From an uncultured Collinsella sp. (lineage in GTDB: Bacteria > Actinomycetota > Coriobacteriia > Coriobacteriales > Coriobacteriaceae): a stretch of 24,349 nt of DNA. The notes under the pieces were generated by a model that made no database searches, had not been told where the DNA came from, and saw only the letters and a program-made list of their open reading frames with translations. The number at the start of each line of letters is the position of its first letter. The stretch's first letter is position 1. Shown one piece after another: positions 1 to 7,540 of the stretch. Both the position numbers and the translations under genes were made by a program. The DNA lies in assembly GCA_902465265.1 (NCBI GenBank), contig CABQMF010000029.1, positions 1-24,349 on the forward strand, given 5' to 3'.

Positions 1-40
1 ATTTCGAGGTCAAAAACCGTGCAATATCAGGTTAAATAGC

Positions 41-86
41 AAAAAGCAGCACAACATGCCCTAGAAACATGCGTCTATGTCGTGCT
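41..86 (-). terminator. Intrinsic terminator or attenuator of the left-edge leader
   Basis: On the minus strand, 86-77 (AGCACGACAT) pairs with 57-48 (ATGTTGTGCT) over ten positions including one G-U pair. The loop is 19 nt, and GC followed by five T (45-41) comes directly after. This is the form of a rho-independent terminator. It lies 64 nt downstream of the small ORF at 151-225, so it could end that short transcript or act as an attenuator for a minus-strand gene beyond the left edge. Confidence 0.45.
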
Positions 87-150
87 AAAACCCAACGACC
101 TCAAAATGACTCTGTTGGGGCATTTCACCCCATACGAACAGAGACGATTG

Positions 151-225
151 TTATCGTCGTCGGGAAATTGCGCGCTGGCGTCGGATGGCATTGTCTGCAG
201 TAGTGATGATCTGTACGAACTGCAT
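151..225 (-). CDS. Possible 24-aa Arg-rich leader peptide
   Basis: A short ORF reads MQFVQIITTADNAIRRQRAI then SRRR and stop. It is preceded by GAAAGGAG (239-232) six bases from the ATG, as good a ribosome binding site as those of the real genes here. Six of the last ten residues are Arg, and the three codons before the stop are all CGA. A stem-loop follows immediately (143-110), then a terminator (86-41). I do not recognise the peptide. The layout suggests a regulatory leader for a gene off the left edge, but an ORF this short could arise by chance. Confidence 0.35.
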   Translation of the reverse strand: MQFVQIITTADNAIRRQRAISRRR

Positions 226-269
226 CTGCCTCTCCTTTCACCTATCGCCGGGCGCAATTCAAATATCGC

Positions 270-316
270 AAACGGTACCTTTTCTTCGGTAAGCGGCTCT
301 TTTGCCGTCTCCGTTT
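270..316 (-). promoter_or_regulatory. Predicted three-way-junction RNA fold in the leader
   Basis: On the minus strand, AAACGG (316-311) pairs with CCGTTT (275-270). They enclose two hairpins: CGGC/GCCG (307-304 with 297-294, loop AAAAGA) and TACC/GGTA (291-288 with 279-276, loop GAAGAAAA). All arms are perfect complements. The fold would sit at the very 5' end of a transcript from the candidate promoter at 329-356. I cannot match it to a known riboswitch class. The DNA symmetry would allow a similar fold on the plus strand. Confidence 0.35.
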
Positions 317-328
317 TCGATGTTCGCT

Positions 329-356
329 ATATTACGCTAAAGTGTCTGCAGTACAA
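329..356 (-). promoter_or_regulatory. Candidate promoter for the leader transcript
   Basis: On the minus strand TTGTAC (356-351) and TAATAT (334-329) are separated by 16 nt, an acceptable sigma-70-type pair with a good -10 and a moderate -35. Transcription would start near 322, just ahead of the three-way-junction fold and about 97 nt before the 24-aa ORF. Confidence 0.3.
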
Positions 357-454
357 GCGACAAATTCAAATTTCTGAAAAGTTTTTTCATTACTTTGTGA
401 AGCGTGGTGCAAATACGCACCAATCCTGCGAAAATACGACCGACTACGAGTTGA

Positions 455-464
455 TGGTTATAAC
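455..464 (+). promoter_or_regulatory. Candidate extended -10 for the HAD gene
   Basis: TG at 455-456 followed by TTATAAC around 458-464 resembles an extended -10 element. A start near 470 would leave a 30-nt leader containing GAAAGG. No convincing -35 is present. Confidence 0.3.
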
Positions 465-499
465 GTCTGAAACAATCTCGAAACGAAAGGCGCTTTTTT

Positions 500-1327
500 A
501 TGCAAACTTACGAATCGGACGCCAACATCGGCAACATTAAGATTCTCGCCGTCGATATGGACAAGACGCTGCTGACCGACGAGCGTGTGCTGCCCCAGGG
601 TCTTGATGAGCGCCTGGACAAGCTCGCCGACGCCGGCATCGTATTCTGCCCCGCCAGCGGACGTCCCGCCCCCAAGCTCGAGGAGATGTTCGAGGGCATC
701 AAGAACCGCCTCGCCTTTTGTCCCGACAACGGAGCGTGCGTGATCTATCGCGGCAGCTATATCTATAAGAGCAATATTGACGTGGAGCTGTATCAGCAGG
801 TCCTGAGCCGCGCCTCGGAGGATCCGCGCGCTGTCCCCGTCCTGTGCTGCTTCGACGAGTTTTACGTGCTTGCCCGCGACCATCAGTACCACGACGAGAT
901 CAGCGTCTACTACAACACAATCAACTACGTCGACAGCTTTGAGGGCCTTGATATCGAGTCCAACAAGATCTCGATCTTCTTCCCTGCCTATGATGCCGAG
1001 CCCGCATTCCGCGAGACCTATAGCCCCGAGTTCTCGGACAAGCTCTACGTCACCAACGCCGGGCGCGAGTGGATCGACTTTATGAACCTGGGTGTCGACA
1101 AGGGCGCCGGCGTCGCGCATCTGTGCGAGCATCTGGGCATCGATATTGCCGACGCCGCCGCCGTGGGCGATACGTACAACGATATCCCCATGCTCGAGCG
1201 CGTCGGTCACAGCTTTATCGTGGACAATGCCGAGGAGCACATGAACGCGCACGCCAAGTGGCGCATTCCGAGCAACAACGACGGGGGCGTACTGACGCTC
1301 ATCGACGCCATCTTGGCGGCTCGTTAA
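500..1327 (+). CDS. Cof-type HAD-superfamily phosphatase (HAD-IIB)
   Basis: A 275-aa cytosolic hydrolase predicted to dephosphorylate a small phosphorylated metabolite; the substrate cannot be told from sequence. Motif I is DMDKT (D19 nucleophile, D21 acid/base), the ASGRP segment follows at about residue 53, a conserved Lys lies in GVDKGAGV, and motif IV is GDTYND (D224, D228) binding Mg. The length and the long cap between motifs I and III fit the Cof/YidA group. The ATG is chosen because GAAAGG (485-490) lies nine bases upstream. It stands alone, with a terminator-like hairpin at 1396-1420, and is convergent with polA. Confidence 0.9.
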   Translation: MQTYESDANIGNIKILAVDMDKTLLTDERVLPQGLDERLDKLADAGIVFCPASGRPAPKLEEMFEGIKNRLAFCPDNGACVIYRGSYIYKSNIDVELYQQVLSRASEDPRAVPVLCCFDEFYVLARDHQYHDEISVYYNTINYVDSFEGLDIESNKISIFFPAYDAEPAFRETYSPEFSDKLYVTNAGREWIDFMNLGVDKGAGVAHLCEHLGIDIADAAAVGDTYNDIPMLERVGHSFIVDNAEEHMNAHAKWRIPSNNDGGVLTLIDAILAAR

Positions 1328-1338
1328 CGTTGCTCGTC

Positions 1339-1467
1339 GGACCTGGCCGGGTGGCATGGGTTAACTTTTCGCTCGGTCAGGTCCTGCGCAAGACGAAAGC
1401 CACATTAAGTGGCTTTCTTTGCGTGCGGAATCTACGAAAAGTTAACCCATGCCACCCGGCCAGGTCC
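1339..1467. repeat. 129-bp element with perfect 33-bp inverted ends
   Basis: Positions 1339-1371 are the exact reverse complement of 1435-1467 (33 of 33). The 63-nt centre holds a second hairpin (1396-1403 with 1409-1416). A 10-bp direct repeat CAGGTCCTGC occurs at 1378 and 1461. The size and terminal symmetry fit a MITE- or REP-like element or a very long cruciform. I see no target-site duplication and no transposase. It fills about half of the 275-bp gap between the HAD gene and polA. Confidence 0.6.
1396..1420 (+). terminator. Hairpin with short T tract after the HAD gene
   Basis: AAAGCCAC (1396-1403) and GTGGCTTT (1409-1416) form an 8-bp stem with loop ATTAA, followed by CTTT. It is a modest intrinsic terminator for the plus-strand HAD gene and lies inside the long inverted repeat. 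Confidence 0.4.
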
Positions 1468-1534
1468 TGCAGTGACTTGCTTGCCGCCTAGATGGCGTCT
1501 TGGCGTCTAGATACTTTGGCTGATTTTTTGGAAT

Positions 1535-1568
1535 GAAGGGGGCTCCTTGTTCGCAAGGAGCCCCCTTC
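1535..1568 (-). terminator. Terminator-like hairpin at the polA 3' end
   Basis: 1535-1549 and 1554-1568 form a perfect 15-bp stem with a TTCG tetraloop (CGAA on the minus strand). It lies 34 bases past the polA stop. Neither strand has a clean T tract next to it, so it may work as a 3' stabiliser or a two-way terminator in the convergent HAD-polA gap. Confidence 0.5.
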
Positions 1569-1602
1569 TGCTTTGGGTTACTTTGGGGTTGTTGGTATGT
1601 CT

Positions 1603-4353
1603 TTATTTGGCGTCGGCCCAGGTTATGCCGGTGCTGGCTTCGGCGATCAACGGTACGCGGAGGTCTACTACGTGCTCCATGACGTCGCGGACCATGGCGG
1701 TTAGGCGCTCGACTTCGTCGACGGGGCACTCAAAGTCCAGTTCGTCGTGTACCTGCAGAATCATGTGGGCGGCAAAGCCCTCTTCTTCCAGGCGGCGGCT
1801 TACGCGGGCCATGGCGATCTTGATGATGTCGGCCGCGGTGCCCTGCATGGGGTGGTTCATGGCCGTGCGCTCGCCAAAGCCGCGGAGTTGCGGATTTTTA
1901 GCCTTGAGCTCCGGAATATGGCGCCTGCGGCCATACATGGTCTCGGCGTAGCCCGTCTGCTTGGCGCGCGCCACCACATTGTCGAGGAACGTTCGCACGC
2001 CCGGGTAGGCCTCGTAGTAGCGATCGATCATATCGCGCGCCTCGGCCATCGAGATATGAAGCGACTGCGACAGGCCGTAGGCCTGCTGACCGTACACAAT
2101 GCCAAAGTTCACGGCCTTGGCGCGGCTGCGCAAGTCGGGCGTTACCTCGGACACCGGCACGCCAAATACGCGCGCGGCCGTCTCGGCGTGGAAGTCTTCG
2201 CCCTCGTTAAAGGCACGTACCAGATGCTCGTCACCCGAGAGGTGCGCCAGCAGGCGCAGCTCGATCTGCGAGTAGTCCACCGCCAAAAAGACGCTTCCCT
2301 CGCCTGCCGAAAACGCCGTCTTGACGGTGCGGCCCAGCTCAGAGCGCGTCGGGATGTTCTGCAAGTTCGGGTCGCTCGAGGACAGACGCCCCGTCGCGGT
2401 GATGGTCTGGTTGTACGTGGTGTGCACACGACCATCGCCACGACGCAGCGGACCTAGCGTGTCCAGATAGGTCGACTTAATCTTGGACTTCTCACGCCAG
2501 TCCAAGATCAGACGCACGATTTCGTGGTCACGGGCAAGATCACTCAACACCTTGGCGTTGGTCGAATAATAGCCGCGCTTGGTCTTCTTGAGGCCCTTGG
2601 TCGGAAGCCCCATCACATCAAAGAGTACGTGCGACAGCTGCATGGGGCTGCCAATATTAAAGGTCTCGTCACCGGCAAGGTCGCGAATGCTTCGCTCGAC
2701 CTCGGTGATCTGGGTCGCCAGGCCCTCGGACAGGCTGTGCAGGCGATCGGGATCCACGAGCATGCCCGCGCGCTCCATCTTGGCAAGCACCGGCACAAGC
2801 GGCATCTCGATGCCATCAAACACGTTGACGGCGTTCTCGCGGGTCATGCGGTCGCGCAGCGGTGCGACCAGCGCCAGCGTCAAGGCCGCCGTACGGGCGG
2901 CGGGTGCAGGAGCGTCCTCGCCGGCACCCTCTGCACCGCGCGCCGCAGGCAGCGACATCTGCAGATAGGTATCGGCCAGATACGCCTCATCGAACTCGGA
3001 GCGGTCGGAATCCAGCAGGTAGGCGGCAACCACGGTATCGAAGATGCGCGTGGAATCGGCAGACAGCGGGTCCATGAGCTCGGGCTCAGAGGAATCGATA
3101 GGAGAAAGCTCGTGCAGCAGCGCCTTCATGTCCGGACTCGCCACGCGGCCCTCCATAAACAGGCGCGCGAGCACGCCGGCAATCACGCCGTGGGCGAAGT
3201 TGAAGCCCTCAACCTCAGCCGCCGCGCCGCTGTCGCCTTCCTCGAGCGCGAACAGGCCCTTGGACGTCGCCAACCACAGCGTGCGCGTCAGTCCAAAGAG
3301 CGCGCCCTCTTCCTTGTCGTCGTCCACCACGGCGGCGACCCACTCGCCGGCATCAATCGCGCGGGAGACCTCAGCCGCAACGGCACCAAGCGCGTCGGCA
3401 TCGCCGGCGGCTGCGCGAACCATCGCAGGCATCTCAAACACACTGGAGGCAGCAGCAGCCCCGCCCTCGCCGCCGATCAGCGCCAAGAAACGGTTCTGCA
3501 TGGCGGTGATACCAAGCGTACCCAGCGCCGCGGAAACCTCATCGGCAGAATACGCCGGGAAGGACGTCGCCTCAAAATCGAGCTCAACGGGCGCATCGGT
3601 GCGGATGGTCGCGACCTTGCGGCTCAGCAGGGCATCGTCGATGTGCGCACGCAGATTTTCGCCCATCTTGCCCTTGACCTCGTCGGCATGCGCGATGACC
3701 TCGTCCAGGCTACCGTACTGCGCAATGAGCGCGCTCGCCTTTTTGGGGCCGATGCCCGGCACGCCGGGGATGTTATCGGACGTGTCGCCCTTCAGACCAT
3801 AAAAGTCGGGCACGAGCGCCGGCGTGATGCCGTGATACAGATCGTCCACGCTCTCGGGCGTCATGATCGCCACGTCGGACAGGCCCTTGCGGGTCGAAAC
3901 CACGTTGACGTGCTCGGTCACGAGCTGATACATGTCGCGGTCACCGGTCACTAGCAGCATGTCACAGCCGGCCTGCTCGCCCAGGCGCGCCATAGTGCCC
4001 AGGATGTCATCGCCTTCCCAGCCCTCGGACTGCAAAATCGGCACGTTGAGCGCGGCGAGCAGCTCCTTAATCATGGGAAACTGCGCGTGCAGATCGGGGT
4101 CCATGGGCGGGCGCTGGGCCTTGTACTGCGGCAGCATCTCCATGCGCACGCGCGGCTTGCCCTTGTCAAACGCCACAACAACGCCGTCGGGATTAAAGGC
4201 GTCAATCATCTTGAGGAACATATTCAAAAAGCCAAAAATCGCGTTGGTGGGACGACCGTCCGGCGCGTTCATGGTCGGCGGCACGGCGTGGAAGGCGCGG
4301 TGCATGAGCGAGTTGCCGTCGATGACGGCAAAGGTACGGCGCTTGTCAGACAT
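1603..4353 (-). CDS. polA: DNA polymerase I
   Basis: A 916-aa repair and Okazaki-fragment polymerase. The N-terminal third is a 5'-3' nuclease (FAVIDGNSLMHR, then GDDILG, TGDRDMYQL, and a helix-hairpin-helix GIGPKKA near residue 200). The middle aligns with the 3'-5' exonuclease fold, but I find no DxE motif, so proofreading is probably lost, as in Taq and Bacillus Pol I. The polymerase motifs are intact: A at D693 (DYSQIELRLL), B at about 742-755 (RSRAKAVNFGIVYG) and C at about 866 (LQVHDELDFE). A reading frame opens 13 codons earlier, but the ATG at 4353 has GCGAGG eight bases upstream and starts the conserved domain at once. It is divergent from the aminopeptidase gene. Confidence 0.97.
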   Translation of the reverse strand: MSDKRRTFAVIDGNSLMHRAFHAVPPTMNAPDGRPTNAIFGFLNMFLKMIDAFNPDGVVVAFDKGKPRVRMEMLPQYKAQRPPMDPDLHAQFPMIKELLAALNVPILQSEGWEGDDILGTMARLGEQAGCDMLLVTGDRDMYQLVTEHVNVVSTRKGLSDVAIMTPESVDDLYHGITPALVPDFYGLKGDTSDNIPGVPGIGPKKASALIAQYGSLDEVIAHADEVKGKMGENLRAHIDDALLSRKVATIRTDAPVELDFEATSFPAYSADEVSAALGTLGITAMQNRFLALIGGEGGAAAASSVFEMPAMVRAAAGDADALGAVAAEVSRAIDAGEWVAAVVDDDKEEGALFGLTRTLWLATSKGLFALEEGDSGAAAEVEGFNFAHGVIAGVLARLFMEGRVASPDMKALLHELSPIDSSEPELMDPLSADSTRIFDTVVAAYLLDSDRSEFDEAYLADTYLQMSLPAARGAEGAGEDAPAPAARTAALTLALVAPLRDRMTRENAVNVFDGIEMPLVPVLAKMERAGMLVDPDRLHSLSEGLATQITEVERSIRDLAGDETFNIGSPMQLSHVLFDVMGLPTKGLKKTKRGYYSTNAKVLSDLARDHEIVRLILDWREKSKIKSTYLDTLGPLRRGDGRVHTTYNQTITATGRLSSSDPNLQNIPTRSELGRTVKTAFSAGEGSVFLAVDYSQIELRLLAHLSGDEHLVRAFNEGEDFHAETAARVFGVPVSEVTPDLRSRAKAVNFGIVYGQQAYGLSQSLHISMAEARDMIDRYYEAYPGVRTFLDNVVARAKQTGYAETMYGRRRHIPELKAKNPQLRGFGERTAMNHPMQGTAADIIKIAMARVSRRLEEEGFAAHMILQVHDELDFECPVDEVERLTAMVRDVMEHVVDLRVPLIAEASTGITWADAK

Positions 4354-4446
4354 ATTGAATACCTCGCTTTGGGCTGGGCACGGTTTGCTCACACCAGTTT
4401 ACACGCTCCCCGCCCCGCGGCCACCGCGCATCAGGCTTCCCTGCCG

Positions 4447-4479
4447 CCGTGAGCCCGCGCGTGATACGATGGCTCACGG
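4447..4479 (+). promoter_or_regulatory. Palindrome enclosing an extended -10 upstream of the M18 gene
   Basis: CCGTGAGCC (4447-4455) and GGCTCACGG (4471-4479) are perfect 9-bp inverted arms around a 15-nt spacer. The spacer ends with TGATACGAT, an extended -10 (TG at 4462, TACGAT 4465-4470). A start near 4477 would lie in the right arm. This is the geometry of a repressor operator over a promoter, or of a hairpin at the transcript 5' end. The string GTGATACGAT also occurs upstream of pit at 13454-13463. Confidence 0.45.
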
Positions 4480-4519
4480 TACATCAACCAGCACGATCGA
4501 TCCGAAAGGAGCCTGCGTC

Positions 4520-5917
4520 ATGGAGCGTCCCTGCGCATGGAAAAAGTACACGCCACAGCAGATCGAGGAACTCGAGGAACTTTGCCGCGGCTATAAGCAG
4601 TTTTTGAGTGAGAACAAGACCGAGCGCCTGTGCGTCAAGACCGGTATCAAGATGGCCGAGGAGGCGGGCTACGTCAATCTAGAGACCGTGATCGCCGAGG
4701 GCCGCGCGCTCAAGGCCGGCGACAAGGTGTACGCCGCCAATCACGGCAAGGACCTCATGCTCGTCAACCTGGGCACCGCCCCGCTCGAGCAGGGCTTTAA
4801 CATCCTGGGCGCCCACGTGGACTCGCCACGCCTGGACCTTAAGCAGAACCCCGCCTTCGAGGCCGGCGACATGGCTTATCTCGACACGCACTACTATGGC
4901 GGCGTCAAGAGCTACCACTGGGTCGCTTCCCCGCTCGCACTCGTAGGCGTCATCTGCAAAAAGGACGGCACCACCGTCGACATCAACATCGGCGACAAGG
5001 CGGACGACCCGGTCTTTACCATCTCCGACCTGCTGATCCACCTCTCGAGCGAGCAGATGGCCAAGCCCGCCAAGGATGCCGTCGATGCCGAGATCCTCGA
5101 CGTGATCGTGGGCGGCCGCCCCGTCAAGTTTGACGAGGACGACAAGGACGCTCCCAAGGAGCCCGTCAAGCAGATGTTCCTGGATATCCTCAAGGAGCAG
5201 TACGACGTCGAGGAGGAGGACTTCCTCTCCGCCGAGATCGAGGTCGTGCCCGCCGGCCCGGCCCGCGACATGGGCCTCGACCGCTCCATGATTCTGGGCT
5301 ATGGCCATGACGACCGTGTCTGCGCCTATCCGTCCATGCTCGCCCAGATAAACGTCGCCAACGTGGAGCGCACGAGCATCACACTCATCGTCGACAAGGA
5401 GGAGATTGGCTCCGTGGGTGCCACCGGCATGACGAGCCGCTTCTTCGAGAACACCGTCGCCGAGATCATGACGCTCGCCGGCGAGGATAGCCCGCTGGCC
5501 CTGCGCCGTGCACTCGCCCACAGCCGCATGCTCTCCTCCGACGTGTCCGCCGGCTTCGACCCAGGCTACGCCGGCAAGTTCGAGACCAAGAACGCAGCCT
5601 TCATGGGTCGCGGCCTGTGCTTTAACAAGTACACGGGCAGCCGCGGCAAGGGCGGTTCAAACGACGCCGACGCCGAGTACGTGGCCCTCGTCCGCGACAT
5701 CATGGACGAGGCCGGCGTGGACTTCCAGACCTGCGAGCTCGGCCGCGTCAACGCGGGCGGCGGTGGCACCATCGCCTACATCATGGCCAAGTACGGCATG
5801 AACGTCATCGACTCCGGCGTTGCCGTCCTGTCCATGCATGCCCTGTGGGAGGTCGCCAACAAGGCCGACATCTACGAAGCCTACCGCGGCTACAAGGCCT
5901 TCATCGAGCGCGCCTAA
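4520..5917 (+). CDS. M18-family aminopeptidase
   Basis: A 465-aa cytosolic metallo-aminopeptidase of the M18 family (related to yeast aminopeptidase I and bacterial ApeB), expected to remove N-terminal residues from peptides with two bound metals. Visible sites are GAHVDSPRLDLK (H99, D101), the acidic pair in DKEEIGS (E294, E295), a glycine-rich GRVNAGGGGT stretch, and the C-terminal VLSMHALWE histidine. The ATG at 4520 follows AAAGGAG (4505-4511) with eight bases between. The frame is open far upstream, but that part is antisense to polA. A long hairpin with a T tract follows the stop. Confidence 0.93.
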   Translation: MERPCAWKKYTPQQIEELEELCRGYKQFLSENKTERLCVKTGIKMAEEAGYVNLETVIAEGRALKAGDKVYAANHGKDLMLVNLGTAPLEQGFNILGAHVDSPRLDLKQNPAFEAGDMAYLDTHYYGGVKSYHWVASPLALVGVICKKDGTTVDINIGDKADDPVFTISDLLIHLSSEQMAKPAKDAVDAEILDVIVGGRPVKFDEDDKDAPKEPVKQMFLDILKEQYDVEEEDFLSAEIEVVPAGPARDMGLDRSMILGYGHDDRVCAYPSMLAQINVANVERTSITLIVDKEEIGSVGATGMTSRFFENTVAEIMTLAGEDSPLALRRALAHSRMLSSDVSAGFDPGYAGKFETKNAAFMGRGLCFNKYTGSRGKGGSNDADAEYVALVRDIMDEAGVDFQTCELGRVNAGGGGTIAYIMAKYGMNVIDSGVAVLSMHALWEVANKADIYEAYRGYKAFIERA

Positions 5918-5930
5918 TCCACCCTTCATC

Positions 5931-6005
5931 AGTTGCGGTGAAATACGGACTAAACTGGCCCATACACGGCCAAAACAGACCGTATTCCACCGCAACTTCT
6001 TTTTT
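5931..6005 (+). terminator. Long inverted repeat with T tract between the aminopeptidase and yaaA
   Basis: 5931-5950 pairs with 5978-5997 in 18 of 20 positions, with a nested TGGCC/GGCCA stem (5956-5960 with 5968-5972). T at 5998, C, then six T (6000-6005) follow. This reads as a strong intrinsic terminator for the aminopeptidase gene. It ends 15 bases before the yaaA ATG, so it could also attenuate yaaA. Confidence 0.55.
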
Positions 6006-6020
6006 GGCAGAGGAGAGTCT

Positions 6021-6830
6021 ATGCTGCAGGTCATCATTTCGCCCGCCAAGCAAATGCGCGCGGCCCAAGATGCTTTTGAAGTCCTGGGCATTACACCCTT
6101 TGCGCGCGAGACAGCTCGCCTCCACCGCGCACTGCTAGATATCGAGCGGAATGAAGGCAGCGGCGGCCTGCAGGCGCTATGGAACGTGAGCGACAGGCTG
6201 CTTACAACGTGCCTGGATACGCTTCACGAATTTATGCCCGTCCTGAGCGATGCCAGCCTCGCCGATCCCGATATCGCGCGTCGAATCTCCCCTGCCGTCA
6301 TGTCCTATCACGGCATTCAATACCAAAGCATGGCGCCCGAGGTCATGGATGCCGCGCAGCTCGCATGGCTGCAAGACCATCTCTGGATCCTCTCGGGACT
6401 CTACGGATGCGTACGCCCCTTTCATGCCGTTGAACCGTATCGGCTGGAGATGGGCGCGAAGCTTGCCGTCGACGGTGCCCGAGACCTCTACGCGTTCTGG
6501 AGCGACAAGCTCGCACGGGCCATCGCTCCGGCAGGCTCCAACGCTACGATCGTCAACCTCGCCAGCACGGAATACGCCAAAGCCGTTCTGTCCCGCCTCT
6601 CCACCGATGCCACGGTCGTCACATGTCTCTTTGGCGAAGGCGTCCGCAACGGCAAGCCCATCCAGCGCTCGACCGCCAGCAAAAAGGCACGCGGCTCCAT
6701 GGTGCGCTGGATGGCAGAAAACAAGCTCGAGGATGCAAGCGAACTTACCGCGTTCAACATCGGCTATCGGCACATCCCCGAGCTTTCAGACAAAAACACC
6801 CTGGTATTCATGAACGCGCAGGCACAATAG
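6021..6830 (+). CDS. yaaA: Peroxide stress protein YaaA (UPF0246/DUF328)
   Basis: A 269-aa cytosolic protein of the YaaA family. In E. coli, YaaA lowers free iron and limits DNA damage during peroxide stress and binds DNA; a biochemical activity is not settled. Family signatures are ISPAKQM at the N terminus, YHGIQYQSM, a LWILSGLYGCVRPFHAVEPY segment, VNLASTEYAK and the C-terminal basic GKPIQRSTASKKARG. The ATG at 6021 follows AGAGGAGA closely. A longer in-frame extension would run back through the upstream gene and the terminator, so it is rejected. It is convergent with the small membrane protein gene, 23 bases apart. Confidence 0.92.
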   Translation: MLQVIISPAKQMRAAQDAFEVLGITPFARETARLHRALLDIERNEGSGGLQALWNVSDRLLTTCLDTLHEFMPVLSDASLADPDIARRISPAVMSYHGIQYQSMAPEVMDAAQLAWLQDHLWILSGLYGCVRPFHAVEPYRLEMGAKLAVDGARDLYAFWSDKLARAIAPAGSNATIVNLASTEYAKAVLSRLSTDATVVTCLFGEGVRNGKPIQRSTASKKARGSMVRWMAENKLEDASELTAFNIGYRHIPELSDKNTLVFMNAQAQ

Positions 6831-6853
6831 GCCCGCCGTTTCCAAACACCCCG

Positions 6854-7369
6854 TTACTCCGCCAAGCCATCGGCCTTTGCAATCTCGCTCGTCGAGCCAT
6901 CTTGATAAGTAACCTTAACATGCTCCACCTCGGACACCTTGACGCCCGACGGGGGCTCCAGGCGCCATTCCGTCAGCACGATATCCATCGTCGTGGGCAC
7001 ATCCCCTTTATCTTTGAGCTCGACTGACAGCGTCTTAAGCGACGCATCGAAGGTCACGCGCTCGATCTCTTCACCAGGAATGGAACCACCGCTTAGCTGC
7101 AGCTGGACAAATCCATCGCACGGATACCAATAGTCGCCGGGAGCTGCCACCGTGTTACCGCCAGCGACCTTCACCGTCATGATCGGTAGGCTATCATCAG
7201 CCTCGAACTCCCAGGCAGCGCCGCCGCGACCGCCAAACGTCCAGATACAAAAGGCAATCACCAGCACGGCAAGCACCGCAAAACCAATCGCGACAAGACC
7301 ATGGTGCGCGCGGCTCTCCTCGGCCGATACATCCCACTGCGTCTCTCGATATAGATGCTTGTCTTCCAT
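6854..7369 (-). CDS. Uncharacterised single-pass membrane protein
   Basis: A 171-aa protein not assigned to any family. Residues 1-25 are polar (MEDKHLYRETQWDVSAEE), residues about 27-48 form one hydrophobic helix (GLVAIGFAVLAVLVIAFCIW), and the rest is a soluble, beta-rich, acidic domain probably exposed outside the cell. There is no lipobox and no catalytic motif. The start is chosen because GGGGAGG lies five bases upstream of this ATG. It is divergent from thiC across 171 bp that hold the TPP riboswitch. Nothing links its function to thiamine. Confidence 0.8.
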   Translation of the reverse strand: MEDKHLYRETQWDVSAEESRAHHGLVAIGFAVLAVLVIAFCIWTFGGRGGAAWEFEADDSLPIMTVKVAGGNTVAAPGDYWYPCDGFVQLQLSGGSIPGEEIERVTFDASLKTLSVELKDKGDVPTTMDIVLTEWRLEPPSGVKVSEVEHVKVTYQDGSTSEIAKADGLAE

Positions 7370-7419
7370 GTTCGCCTCCCCACAGGCACGCTCGTTGGCC
7401 CAATCGTACCCATTCAGGC

Positions 7420-7425
7420 TATACT
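7420..7425 (+). promoter_or_regulatory. Candidate thiC -10 box
   Basis: TATACT at 7420-7425 lies 17 nt ahead of the riboswitch 5' strand, so a start near 7432 would give a transcript opening with the TPP aptamer. TTGGCC at 7395-7400 is a weak -35 at a long 19-nt spacing. Confidence 0.35.
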
Positions 7426-7441
7426 TGAGCCCATTACATAA

Positions 7442-7531
7442 ACGGGGAGCTTGCAGGACAGGACGGCAGGCTGAGATTGGGCGCGCCCGCCCTGACCCGC
7501 AAACCTGATATGGGTAATGCCAACGAAGGGA
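7442..7531 (+). promoter_or_regulatory. TPP (THI-box) riboswitch upstream of thiC
   Basis: The conserved thi-box blocks appear in order: GGGGAGC (7444-7450), CTGAGA (7471-7476), ACCTGAT (7503-7509), GGGTAATGCCA (7512-7522) and ACGAAGGGA (7523-7531). CTGAGA and ACCTGAT form the pyrimidine- and pyrophosphate-sensing core in known TPP aptamers. The terminal GAAGGGA is also the only Shine-Dalgarno for thiC, nine bases before its ATG. Ligand-bound P1 pairing should therefore hide the ribosome binding site, giving translational repression by TPP with no separate expression platform. The aptamer call is from sequence; the mechanism is inferred. Confidence 0.92.
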
Positions 7532-7540
7532 GCCGTGCCA

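Noticed and set aside
75..257. 60-codon minus-strand frame over the leader
   Set aside because: It is in another frame than the 24-aa ORF, which has a much better ribosome binding site; composition is not protein-like.
82..540. 152-codon plus-strand reading frame in the left gap
   Set aside because: It runs 41 bases into the HAD gene in another frame, has no ribosome binding site, resembles no family, and crosses the structured leader.
1480..1530. Repeated GGCGTCT/CTAGAT stretch as a possible tRNA or attachment site
   Set aside because: No cloverleaf can be formed and no integrase or duplicate site is nearby.
2524..3954. Long plus-strand open frame inside polA
   Set aside because: It is antisense to polA, whose domains are complete; long shadow frames are expected in GC-rich coding DNA. 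The same holds for the long frames opposite pstA/pstC, thiC and the PARG-like gene.
4393..4519. Extended N terminus for the M18 aminopeptidase
   Set aside because: The extra residues would be read through polA antisense and the promoter palindrome; the strong binding site at 4505-4511 fixes the start.
7517..7540. Earlier ATG for thiC
   Set aside because: It lies within the conserved 3' strand of the TPP aptamer and has no binding site.
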